The notes under the pieces were generated by a model. The model searched no databases. It worked only from the letters and a program-made list of their open reading frames with translations, and was not told where the DNA came from. Of a DNA stretch of 64,000 nt, positions 11,804 to 23,385 are shown in pieces; the stretch's first letter is position 1; every line of letters starts with the position of its first letter. The stretch is taken from contig CM020501.1 in NCBI GenBank assembly GCA_009823395.1, positions 5,037,861 to 5,101,860 on the forward strand. The letters run 5' to 3'. The stretch comes from Thamnaconus septentrionalis (Eukaryota > Chordata > Actinopteri > Tetraodontiformes > Monacanthidae). Made by a program: the position numbers and the translations under genes.

Positions 11804-11838
<35 letters not shown>
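11804..11838 (+). repeat. TG microsatellite
   Basis: Uninterrupted TG dinucleotides in the long acsl1 5' intron. Confidence 0.95.
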
Positions 11839-11841
<3 letters not shown>

Positions 11842-12685
11842 TGTGTCCATCTATATATACACATGAGTATTTACAGGTATGTGTATGAGGTGAAAGTGTA
11901 AAAGGAGTATAAGTGAACATAAATGTGGATAAAGTGTATCAAGTGAACACAAGCGTATAAAGTGTATGAAGAAAACATCAGAATACAATGTATAGAATAA
12001 TAATGTTTGTAACTCTGTCATCAAAATAAGCTTTCAACTAAAATACTGCAGACAAATGAAACCATTGTCATAAATCCCCAGAGCAAATGAAAATAGTTCA
12101 GGGAAAAAATGCAGGTTTAGCCCAAACGAAGACTGTTGATACGCCCACAGATGCAGATAAGTGGCAGCATACCAGCACAGGCAAATATGCAGGTTTTCAG
12201 TATAAATATCAAGTCTGTCCTGGACTCCTACCACAGCATCTGAAGCGTCAAGGTGACACGACAAAGCCACAACGAACTGAGGTAACCACTGACTCCTCAC
12301 CCAGTTATATTAATAACACAAAATCCATGACACGGGACCGGAGTCAAGTGGGGCAAAGTGTCGTCACAGAGGCCGTCCATTAAGCTGATTAACACTAACG
12401 GAAATTGGAAAAGGCAAAGTGGTTTGAGAAGAAATCCTCAAATCTGACCAAAGATCAACTGACGAAGCAACTTACTGAACTTCATGAATTCCACTTGGAC
12501 AAAACTAAATGGAAATAATCCAACAAAAAAAAAAGTTCTCAACTGGTCATGACAGAAAAATCCTCAAACCACTTGTACACGTGTGTGTGTGTGTGTGCAT
12601 TTGTGCCTGGACAAACCTGCCGCAGCTGAAGGCGCTCAGCACTGATAATGTGGAGATACACACAATAGAAAGCTACAGTACTTAC

Positions 12686-12850
12686 GGTTTCTGTGTATTT
12701 ACAGGGCAGGACTGGTAGCGTGTCCACAGTTGGAGGGGTTTTGTGAAAGAACCTCTGCTGCCGCCGCCGCTATTAGAGGGACTCGCACTGACCTCTAATA
12801 GACCTCCGAGGTTTTCGCAACTATGAATAGCAGAAACACGCCCCTTTAAA
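12686..12850 (-). promoter_or_regulatory. acsl1: Candidate alternative first exon and promoter of acsl1
   Basis: A GC-rich patch in otherwise AT-rich intron ends, on the minus strand, in a strong donor GTAAGT (first base at 12685). Upstream lie TTTAAAGG and GGGGCGTG, which could be a TATA-like box and a KLF/Sp site. The + strand carries TGACCT at 12789-12794 and AGACCT at 12800-12805 with a 5-nt spacer, a DR5-like nuclear-receptor arrangement, and a 9-bp inverted repeat TATTAGAGG/CCTCTAATA (12771-12800). Mammalian ACSL1 uses several alternative promoters. This exon is inferred only from sequence. Confidence 0.35.
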
Positions 12851-15263
12851 ACAGAAACACAGACATGTGAGCCTCTGCCGGCCACTCGCTGCCACGCAAT
12901 ACAAGAGGCAGGTTAATATCTCCCGTGATTTAATGATCATTATGCAAACACAAAAAAGTCAGCTAGATTACTCCAGGTTATTAAGCAACTGGACACTTAC
13001 AGAATAAACTAAGCAGAGATCGGAGCGTTGTTTTTTTTTTCTTCCTTTAATCTCTCTTATTTGATCAGCCGTTATCTGTGCACAATGCACACAATTCTTC
13101 TGTTGCCGAGTGCCTGAACTGGCAAAACTAGGGGGGGCATCTCTGCAATTACAGGAAGGTCTTTGTGTAGCACATAAAAGACATGTTGACAGAGTCGGCG
13201 CTCTTCAAACACAGAGAGAAAAGCAATTTAGCAAACAGAGGCAAGGGAATTCCTTCCAATCCAATAGGAATAACCCTTCAGAGATTAATTGAAAAGATAA
13301 AACAAGTTTTACATGCATTTTATTTTATGAATGCAAAGTGAGAAAAACGTTTTACAAGCCAACTACAATCACTGCCCAATTCCTATTTCCAATAAGAAAC
13401 CTGTGAGAAACCTCTGCAATTTCCCGGACATGCACTCATGTCTACATGGAGTCAAAACACAAATTATTATAATTAACTCCATCATCATCACTCCAATCCA
13501 TGATTTAAAAAAAAAATTTTTTAGGATTTCAGGAGATTTAATTTTTAGAATTTAATACATTTGCTTGCGAATTTGTGAAAGAAAAGAAAATGTGTCAGAA
13601 TATCACCAGTGAGCATATCACTGGTGTTCCGGCGTAAAGGTACTCCCATCGAACTCCCATACTTGGCCAGGGAGGATGACAGGCCAATAGCAGAGTCGAA
13701 TGCACGGTCACCCCACACCCAGGCGTGCACAAGACAACTGTAGAGGAGGGAGGGGGAGAAAGAGAGAGACAGAGGGAGGGACGGAAGGCGGGAGGGAGGG
13801 AGACGGAGGGCCGGCCGGCTCGTCTGACACATAGCAGGACTTCAAGTTCAGCTGGCCTGAAAGAAGACGCCAGCGCATGGTGGACCCGCCCCTGGACCAC
13901 CACCAGGAAGCAAACAGAAGAGACAGTGGCTGTCGTGGTCAGTCTGTCTTTGGTCTGATCTCCACCAGGATGACGCTTCTCCTGGAGACACACGGCTTGG
14001 CCTGTCGGTGTTGAGCACCTGGTTAAACGTTTTTAAAACCATTATTCTGACCTCCAGTCGCCGGAGGATTAACACGCGGATCCCCCTTCAGAAAACTCGC
14101 TAATCCCATTATGACAAGATAACAGCTTAAAAATCTCTAAAGCGGCTTTTCCCATCCTCTCAGTTTAAGTAAACCTGACTCTTGAATGCCGAGCAGAGGT
14201 TGCTGAGACTCTAGTGACACCACGCAGGCTGTTTCTGTAGTCGATGTAAAACCATGAGCCTTTAAGTGAAACACTCATCACACTCCCGTCACTCTGAACT
14301 TTCAACCCGACTGACCTGAATCAGTCAATCAATCAATTTATCCGATGCCGCTTTGCTCCGACAGCCAATAAGTCATTGGCAATTCAAGTTCTATTTCATC
14401 ACTCTGGCAGTCAGCTGGGAATTCATAGAACCGTAGTTTCAATCCTAACCTCCGTTTTACGTTGTAACAGTCCGGCACAGCAAGCGATCCAAACAGCAGG
14501 ATATGTCATATTTATTCTGACAGGCCGCTGGAATGAGGGACAGTCAGTGGGAAAAGTTGCAGATGTGGCGCAGCAGGCTAACCCGCAAAGACGAGCCACT
14601 GTGTGGGGACCTGGTCACGGCTGTGTGTCATTTCACAGCTGGCCTGCAGCGTGAGTGCCGGCCATGTGACTTCAGTGTGACTTCTATTCCCCCTCTGACC
14701 CACAGCCGGGCGCGTGGCAGCGCTCCGTCAAGTGCGGTCGGCCCAAGTTTTTTCAGACACAAAGTCTGACCTTGCAGAGGACAACGGGACAACGGCAGAG
14801 GAAGGGGTGGGGGAGGGGGGCGGAGGCCCCTCTGATGAAATCTCACGCTACCAGTCACATGGTAGCGCAGAGGCGATAAACACCGGGAAGAGAGAGAGAG
14901 AGAGAGTGGAGGATGGGATTGGGGAAGTGGAACAAAGGTCATATACCCATCGACAGCGACCAGCATGGGCTTGGGCCAGTTTCCTTGGCAACAAATGACA
15001 GATTAGATTATTGGAACTATGCTCAAATTATGTGCATGGATGCATCTCCTCCTATTTCCCCCCAATCAACACTTTAAGCGGCATCGTCATACTTCAGTTC
15101 GGATCACTTTCTCTTTTTTTTACATAACCGCCAGCTGCCAATCAGCCAGAAACATGGAGCAGGACGACGCAACACTTCACCCACTCGTTAGAACAGCAGC
15201 CTGGCAGCCAGCAGTGGTGGCTGACTGATGTGCATCATCCATTGGCTGATCTAGTATTTAGAG

Positions 15264-15480
15264 CAGACCTGGGAAAAGTACGGCCCGCGGGCCACATCTT
15301 GGCCGCTGCGTGTCCCTGTCCGGCTCGCGTGAGACCAGTCATAAATTACGCGATCTACCGGTCGATCGCGAAGGTAGTTTAGCTCGATCCCATGGAGAGT
15401 TGCTAAGATACTTCCGCGAGACTTCAGCGTGATCTCCCCAGTTGTTGACAGTTGTCGCCTTGAATGTAAAATTGAATGTG
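15264..15480. mobile_element. Degraded hAT-like fragment
   Basis: CAGACCTGGGAAAAGTACGG followed by CCCGCGGGCC resembles the left end of the MITE at 3411 and similar hAT termini. No matching right end or target-site duplication was found. The right boundary is a guess. Confidence 0.3.
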
Positions 15481-17125
15481 CTTTTAGAGAATGATTAATG
15501 AAACAGTGTTTTCATTAAAAGCACACCCAGAATATTTTTTGTGCGCTCATAATGATCACAGAGTATTCAAGATCATTACTTTCAATGATCATTACTTTTT
15601 CAGAGTTCAATGCAGAAATGAATCAGTTACTCATAACTTTTGAACTGTGTAACCTAACATAACATCTCTGTGTATACCATATAAAAACTGAAAGTATTCT
15701 TAATTGTAAAAATGACTTTGAAGAATAAAATGAAGTATTTTGCAGACAATCAATATAATTGAACAAAAGTCGACAGCCGGTGCAGATAATGTCGAAAAAC
15801 CTGTTTGATTAACCATCTGGTTAATGGCTGTTGAGCAAGACGTGTTTCACAGCCCACTTGCCTGTGTCGCACGGTCACCACTGGGTGACTTTCAAAACAA
15901 CACAAGGGGAGGATGTCAACCTCTGCCCCAGTGCCCGAGGCTTTGTTCACCCGATGCCTTTCAACGGAAGGTATGCCTTAACGGAATCCAAGCCTGCCCT
16001 CTGCGGCCCTGGTGAAGAGATGCTAAATAACTGTTGTGCGATGCAAAGGAGAGACAAACCCTCAGCAGCGCCACGCCGCTCACGGAACTGGGGTGCGTCA
16101 AGCCTTTTTGCATAACCGTGTTGTCGCAGCAACGCCGACTTTCCGTGATCCTTCCCAGACAGCGACTGTTTCTGCAGGATGTGGAATGAATAGTTCTTAA
16201 CAGCTGAGGCCGTTCCGGTGGAAACATTTTTCTATGGACGGTCACAGTCATCTGTTGACCTCGTCCATGCGGCGGGCGTAACTTGAACCCCGCCTGTGTG
16301 TCGAGCCAGATGTTGAACTTCTTTGCCGAAAAGATTTAGGCTGTTCACCGAGCGACGTGACGAAGCTCTCTCGGGAGAGACTACCCAGAACCTCGCCCTG
16401 AGTCTCACTGCTCCCGCAGGACCTGAACCTTTACTTGGCTGTTGGGTAAATAAGGAGTTCAACTCAGCCGCGTACGAGCCACGACCTCAAAACAATCAAC
16501 CTGGCCGATGCAGGTATCACTCTGTATCATTGTGCGACTGGGACGGAGCGACAGAAGGATATGTTTCACAGTTTGCTTTTGAACTCGTGAAACTGGTGTT
16601 GTATTACTGAGAGAGTGAAAAAAAACAAAAGAACACGCCTAAGAAAATATTTGGTTTGATGATCATACGGCTCTACCCTCAAGCCCGCCCTACGTTTTAG
16701 AAGAGATCCGGCAGGAAAAGGAGCCAACGCTCCCTGCAGTTGAATTCCACAGATTCCTGTTGGGAGGAAGTCTGCTGCAACATGCAACGGCTGTGCCAAG
16801 CGCACCTCTTCAAGTCACGTCACCCCCAACGGTAACGAACCGTACCGTGGCACTGACGCACACCTATGCCATCCAAGGGTTTTTCGGTCATCGGCCCGCA
16901 AACACCATGAGAGCTTCCAGATGGACTCGCTGATCAGGTGTCCAGCTGTGATATCACTTCACCTGACAGCAGGTCAGGCCGATTGAAACCCCCTCAACGT
17001 CACACGAGTCCCCGACGCAGCCAGGCTGTTTCTCCTCTGAGAGGAAGTGAGTCAGTTAATGAAAGCGTGAAGGACCAATCCGTTGTGTTTGCAGTTGTCC
17101 ACAAACGATCCACTTCCCTTTGCTC

Positions 17126-17805
17126 CATCTGTTCATTTCCTATAGGTCAACATTTAAAGGAAGTAGACAGGAACTTTGTGACTCTCGCGCTTGTATACTC
17201 AACATGAAGACACACTCCTGCAGCGACTCACTGCGGAGACACCACGTCATGCTTGTCTCATCCTTACAGAAACCCAAAGTAGGCACCTGTGTTACCAACT
17301 CTTGGTTAAGAGAGCCGTTTTAGAGGATGTTGGGAAATAATCAAAAGAACTTGAATTTGGAGTGTTTAAAAAGGTGCATATACAGTACATCAACTGTGTA
17401 AGTGACTTGCCATGAGAGAAGAGACGAATCTGTGAGTCTATGAGGGTATGGAGCGAGTTCAGACACATCTGTTCATTTCCTATAGGTCAACATTTAAAGG
17501 AAGTAGACAGGAACTTTGTGACTCTCGCGCTTGTATACTCAACATGAAGACACACTCCTGCAGCAACTCACTGCAGAGACACCACGTCATGCTTGTCTCA
17601 TCCTTACAGAAACCCAAAGTAGGCACCTGTGTTACCAACTCTTGGTTAAGAGAGCCGTTTTAGAGGATGTTGGGAAATAATCAAAAGAACTTGAATTTGG
17701 AGTGTTTAAAAAGGTGCATATACAGTACATCAACTGTGTAAGTGACTTGCCATGAGAGAAGAGACGAATCTGTGAGTCTATGAGGGTATGGAGCGAGTTC
17801 AGACA
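17126..17805. repeat. 340-bp perfect-length tandem duplication
   Basis: 17126-17465 and 17466-17805 are head-to-tail copies of 340 bp with no spacer. I count two differences: 17225 G versus 17565 A, and 17235 G versus 17575 A, both CG to CA changes. The short reading frame that appears twice here comes from the duplication and is not a gene. It lies in the acsl1 5' intron. Confidence 0.95.
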
Positions 17806-20452
17806 CGTCTGAGAAGACGGAGGAGTCAACTTCTGCTTTACACAACACAGATGGCATCTGACAAGTTGCCCAATAACGCTTGACACATTTCTGGGGACTA
17901 GCTCTGTCATCATGTCTGGTTGAATTAATATTTTCCAACTATAAACCGAACTTGACTTCTTGACTCACAGTTTTGACATGACTACGCTGGGTTGAATGCG
18001 GAAACAGTGGAACTCACTATCAGGTGTTGATTAATCAAAATGGATAACCTTCCAAAATCTGGGCTGCAATTTCTCCAGCGTTCTCTTTAATCCTGAGCAG
18101 TGTTGATGATTATAAGTGAGATAATCAACACCAAGACAAGAACATCAACTGACAGGGTGCGAGGAATGCAGTGGTTTGGTCAACCAAGCCAACTTATACC
18201 ATCTGTTTGGGAAATAAAACTACATTTTTAATGTCAGAGTCGGTACAAATCAACACACTACTTCACAGCAAACATGCTTGTAGAATAGCTCACAGTATCA
18301 CCATAGCAACGCTGTATACTGACTTGTACAACGCTGACTCTGTACCAGAGCTGCATCACAAGATTCGTATGGATACATACTGTAGAAGGTGATTGCAAAA
18401 ACCAAAAAAAGAATCCAGGTTATACTGGTTAATTCAACCAGGTTAGTTTAAATATTTTTGCTGTATTATTTTCAACTTGCCAGTTTATTTAGAAAAAAAA
18501 TCTGATCACATTTTCAAGATTCTTATAGTATCATCATTACACATTTGTTTTAGATCTTTAGTGTTAAAGAGGGTTCTATTTAGGTTTGCTTGATTAGGCT
18601 GGACTGTATAATTCCAAAAAAAGTGTAAAAAAAGATATCTTAATTATAATGGCATAGCAGAACTAAGTGGACCTTCCACAGGAGGCCTAAACAAGGTGAC
18701 AGTGAAGTAGTCATTGAGCTGAGGGTGACACTAACCAGTCATCAGTGGCCTCTGTGTCATCACAAAGTGCTAATTTACAGAACTATTTCTTTTGGTACCA
18801 ATTTTTTTTTAAGAGCGCAACAAGCAAAATGCAAAAGAATGACTCTTATTTAAAGCGGACGGACCAACAGGTGACACATTATTGGAAGAAAATATTGAAA
18901 AAAAACATTCCGGATTCCTCTGAGACAAGCTGGGGAAAAAATACAACCAACCTCTTCAGATAAACCTTACATTTCCAAAAAAAAAAAGAGGAAAAAATCG
19001 TGAGACAAATATTGAGCAACACTGAGGGTCTATATGAAGCGCGACTGCAAGGGACACACCCTCTTGTTCTGCATCCACTGTTTTTTACCAAACCTGTAAT
19101 CATAATCAGGTGAACCTGGTCATTTAGTGGGGGGAGACAAAGAGGCACCATTAAGCATTCCACCCAGTATTTGGCTGCACAACCGGTGAAGCAAGCAGGG
19201 TTTATGTTTCTATTTTAGCAGAGTGGCTGATTCATTGTCTATGACGTACAAGTTCAGTTCAAAGCCGGTCAAATTACAAGAGTGTGAGTATTTGAGGATG
19301 AATAAGGAAGTGTCACAGGCTTCCTCCAAGTCACTGGTTGGTTGGGAATGCGTTTAAACTTGAGTTTGTTGTGAGGGAGAGGCTGATGGAGGTTAATGAG
19401 TTTATTTTTTGTCATTATTTTCAGCCACTGAGTCCCTGCCTTGGTTTCCTTTAAAAATAAATACATAAATAAAGAACATATATGTATCATTAAAGAGCAA
19501 CATCAAAACTCCCAGACAAATACTTGCTGGGACCTCACTTGGCTACTCAGCGGTAAAAGCCAACTGGCTCCTAATCCTGTCTCTATTTGATTTTACAAAG
19601 CAGAAATGGACATGCCATTTCATGGTTGTACGTGCCTCGAGGCTGCAGGAACTGCCTAAGCAAGGAGTGGCTGTGCGTCACTGGACAACAGATAGTATGA
19701 AGCAATATGGGGAAAATGCAGACTCCAGATATTAGACTAAGGAGTTGTTGTTTTTTATTTTTTTATTAATTTTTATCTCAACAGTAATTGGAACTTTGCT
19801 GAGGATTCTACAAATTGAAGGGTTGGAATCATTTCATCTTCTCCACCTTCTAATGTGGATCTTCTAACTTCCTCATGGTATGGCTGGAGTTGGGAGGAGG
19901 GGGTGTTGTTTTCCAGGTTACCAGGTCAACCTCTCTCTGGTGACACTATGGCGGGAGTGACAGAACAATCGCCCGTTTGTTGTCCTCCTCTAATCGAGTT
20001 CTGATTAGACGAACCTCACGTGGAGAGTTTAGATCGAGATTTGGACTGTGAAGTTCCCAAACAAATCCCAGTACGCCTCACAGTGTACACGTAGGACTTC
20101 GTGACGTTACGTGCCCCTATTTGATTGTGTTCCAGAAGATCCGCATCATAACAAAATGAAACGAAAAGCGCTTCTCTCTGTATGACAGATAATAGGTATG
20201 CTGAGGGAAGGGAAAGGGAGACGACACAGGGTGAAGACAGCAGACGCCGAGATACATGGAACATGATGCGGAGACTGAATGCGTGGCCCTCCCGACTGCT
20301 ATTTTTGGGAACAATAAGCGAAGCTTGCAGCTTTTCAACAGCAATACAGGTGTTGAATCCGTCGCGCTTTTTCCGTCGGCACACATGTCAACAGTGAAAG
20401 GGCGTTAGCTCATATCGTACGTTCAGCGACGGCAGCGTTTGTTTCTACTAAC

Positions 20453-20640
20453 CTGTAGGAAGGCGCAGATTCGAGGAGTCGGAACTGATCCTTGAGCAAC
20501 AGCAGCGGCAGCAGCAACAACAGCAGCCGCAGTCAGAGCGCTGTACAATTTGTTCACACGGCGCAGCTCCGGGCCAATCAGCAGCGAGCATATATGTGTT
20601 GCGCGGGATCAAGTTTGGAAGGAGCTCCCTCATTGGTTGA
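20453..20640 (-). promoter_or_regulatory. acsl1: Predicted distal acsl1 promoter and 5' non-coding exon
   Basis: Reading leftwards on the minus strand there is a CCAAT box (+ strand ATTGG at 20633-20637), then a TATA-like CATATATG at 20589-20596, then a GC- and CTG-rich stretch of about 110 nt ending in CAG with donor GTTAGT (exon edge 20453). A start site near 20560 would fit the TATA spacing. It would splice to the acceptor at 10718, 21 nt upstream of the start codon. No transcript evidence is available, so the link to acsl1 is inference. Confidence 0.5.
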
Positions 20641-22517
20641 CTTTAGAGCGGAATGATTTTTGAGAAAAATATAGCTTTCGCCTCGAAAGCTTCATGAACA
20701 GTGACTTTTGGCACAGCCTACTGGTTCAAGGAGTCTTGTGCAGAGACCTTTATGTTCTCACACCCCTGAAAAATAGATGTGACATCAGGACTAAGAGAGG
20801 AGTACCTGCATTATATGCATGACAAGAGATGAATTACCACAGATAAACAACAAGAGTCATATAATCAATTGTGTCTCTGTGCTGAGCCCGACACTGTACT
20901 CAGTAACAATAAATTAATTTAACAGCTACATTCTGAACTGCTTTACATTCAGACTGTTCGTGCAAAGCACACATGCATCACAAAGGCATTCTGAGCCATT
21001 CATGTCACTACTGGCAGACAGGACAAATGGGTAAATAAAACATTTAATCGAGTAAAATGAATCATTTGAGGCATTTAATATTCAGAGACAGATTTCTATG
21101 TGCAGAAGTAAGTAAATGAGAAAGTCATGCTGTATGTGGACTGAGAATTGTCAGACCAGGGAGCAAGATTGTTGTTTTTTCACAGAGCCAAGGGACATCC
21201 TTTTTGGTTGATTCTGTGTGCATTAACAATCATTAAGTAGGCAGATGAAAGACAATATCATCATCAACAACAAAAAAAAAGAAATAATGACAATGTCTGA
21301 AGTCACTTTGTAAACCTCACATTCAACGGGTTTAGGAAGAAGTAATGACTAACTTTTCTTGTCCTGCCCCTGGAACTACATAATTTTCCAGTTAACTTAA
21401 AGAATTAGAACGTTTTCTAACGGCTGTTTTTTCACATTTCAAGGTTCATGTTCTAGGTAGCTTTATTGTCAGTTCGACAGTACATGTAACATACAGAGAG
21501 CATTGAAATTATGTTAGTCGGCGTGGTGTACGGATAGCATGCATAGAACAAGAGTTAAAAAAAAAATACAGAAAAGTTTAAAACTATTATTTTATCATGG
21601 TGTGCCTGATGGAAGACGAATGTCACCCCTAATGTGAGGGAATGGGTGGAAGCTATGGTAGAGACATTATCCTATGAAATTATGCTTCACAAATTGAAAG
21701 GCAAAGAAGAAGAGTGACCTCATGGGAACTTTTTAGAAGCTTTACAAGGCAAACCAGTAACTGAATGCAAGGGGAGAGAGACCCACGGTAAAGCAGCAGC
21801 AAGCAAAGTGCTTTACCATGCAATGTATGCCACCACCAATCAAATGTTCCCAACACTTTACACTTCACATAACCTGTCTCGGCAGTTCTCTTGCCTCAAG
21901 GTAGGGAGCGGTCGTGAGCACAGACGCTCCTGTGGAGTAAGCAATCATCATTGTTTTGTTAGACTGGATGGAAGTTGTCTTACTCCATACCATATTAAAG
22001 AATCTTTGTGTACCTTAAGAAAACCTTAAGAAAATTGGTGTCCAGACCATATGCATCTTTAGCTTTTGACAGATTTAAGTCATTTATAACAGAGACTATC
22101 TCAGACTCATTAATATCTGTGATTGTAAACACAAATGAGGACTTATTAATAGAGTAAGACATATTTTCCTTTGGAGAAAAGAGTTGTGAGATTTCCAGAG
22201 CTGAAGTTTAGGCTGAGCAACACATCTTTTTGGAGATGTAAGTTTTTCTGCACTTTTACATGTGCTGTATATAAAGTATATACGAATCAGCCAGACAGCA
22301 TATGCCCCAGATGGTTATATAAACTATCTCTGAGGTTGCATGCATTAAAATAAGTAAGTAAATAAAAAATATTTTCCTTTCAGCTGTTCGTACCATGTTA
22401 TGAATACTGTACCTTACTTAACATTTACTAAACCCATGGTTCTCAGGTTCTACACTTCAGTTAGCTTCCATGATCACTTGTTAATCAATATTTCTCTTTA
22501 AATAAAGGTATTTACAA

Positions 22518-22792
22518 GACGGTGGTGCAGCTCACTGTAAGGTCATAGGTTCGATCCCCTGGTCAGGGACCCATTGAGTTGAGTTTGTGGCTTCCACCCA
22601 CAGTCCAGAGACAGGCACATGAGGCAAATTGGGAACTCTAAATTGACTCTTAGTGTGAGTGCCAATGGGTGTTTGTCTTCCTATGTGGCCTTGGAGTCTT
22701 GTCCAGGTTGCAACCTCACCACTGTATGAGAGCTCTAGAAACACCTGTGACCTTGAGTGCACCAGAACCATTGTCAGAAAATGGATGGATTT
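22518..22792 (+). mobile_element. Old, diverged tRNA-derived SINE
   Basis: Starts ACGGTGGTGCAGCTCACTG with B box GGTTCGATCCCC. It continues with eroded versions of the core and tail seen in the SINE at 2020-2391 (CTCTAAATTGACTCTTAG, CTTGTCCAGG) and ends AAAATGGATGGAT. It is much more diverged than the other copies. Confidence 0.6.
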
Positions 22793-23222
22793 CATTTGAT
22801 TGTCTTCACTGCAATTCACTGAAGCCAATCAAACCAAGATTCACTTTTCGGTTCATCGTGTTTGAGAACGAAAGTTCCCAGATGCTTCCACTAGAGGGAG
22901 CAGTTTGTCATCTCTTGAGAATATATATATATATATATATTTTTTTTTATAAAGAAATACATTGACCGTTTTGTCAGTTTGAGCAGTTAGATGATCCTTC
23001 ACCACGAAGTTTGAGAGGAGCCATAAAGCTGTAGACTTTCAAGCTGAAGGCTTCTTCTTCTTCTTCTTGCACCCGGCAGACTTGAGCCCAGCGTGTGCAG
23101 CCTCAGCTCTGATTCATGCTGAATGAGGAGCGTGTGAACTGCTGCAGTTCAGGCGGAGGGTGGCGCAACGAACCAAAAGATTGGCTCAGGGGTCACCACG
23201 GGTCAGAGCGCAGTGCCTGACA

Positions 23223-23332
23223 ACACACACACACACACACACACACACACTGGACCTCAGTGCTGCATCTAACAGATCAGCTTGGTCTGGAGAACTGTTG
23301 ATATTCTCTTTGGTCAGACGGAAAATAACGGC

Positions 23333-23384
<52 letters not shown>
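23223..23384 (+). repeat. AC and TGTC microsatellites
   Basis: An AC run at 23223-23250 and a TGTC tetranucleotide run at about 23332-23384, separated by unique sequence. Confidence 0.9.

Positions 23385-23385
<1 letters not shown>

Larger units (their letters stand above)
10719..20452 (-). other. Long 5' intron of acsl1
   Basis: About 9.7 kb between the acceptor of the start exon (10718) and the predicted distal non-coding exon (20453). It contains a LINE-like tail (11616-11660), a TG microsatellite (11804-11838), a GC-rich candidate alternative first exon (12686-12850), a polypurine tract (13740-13830), a degraded hAT-like fragment (about 15264-15480) and a 340-bp tandem duplication. No protein-coding exon is recognised. 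Confidence 0.6.

Noticed and set aside
17120..17663. Two nearly identical 67- and 71-residue open frames
   Set aside because: They exist twice only because of the 340-bp tandem duplication; there is no family motif or codon signal.
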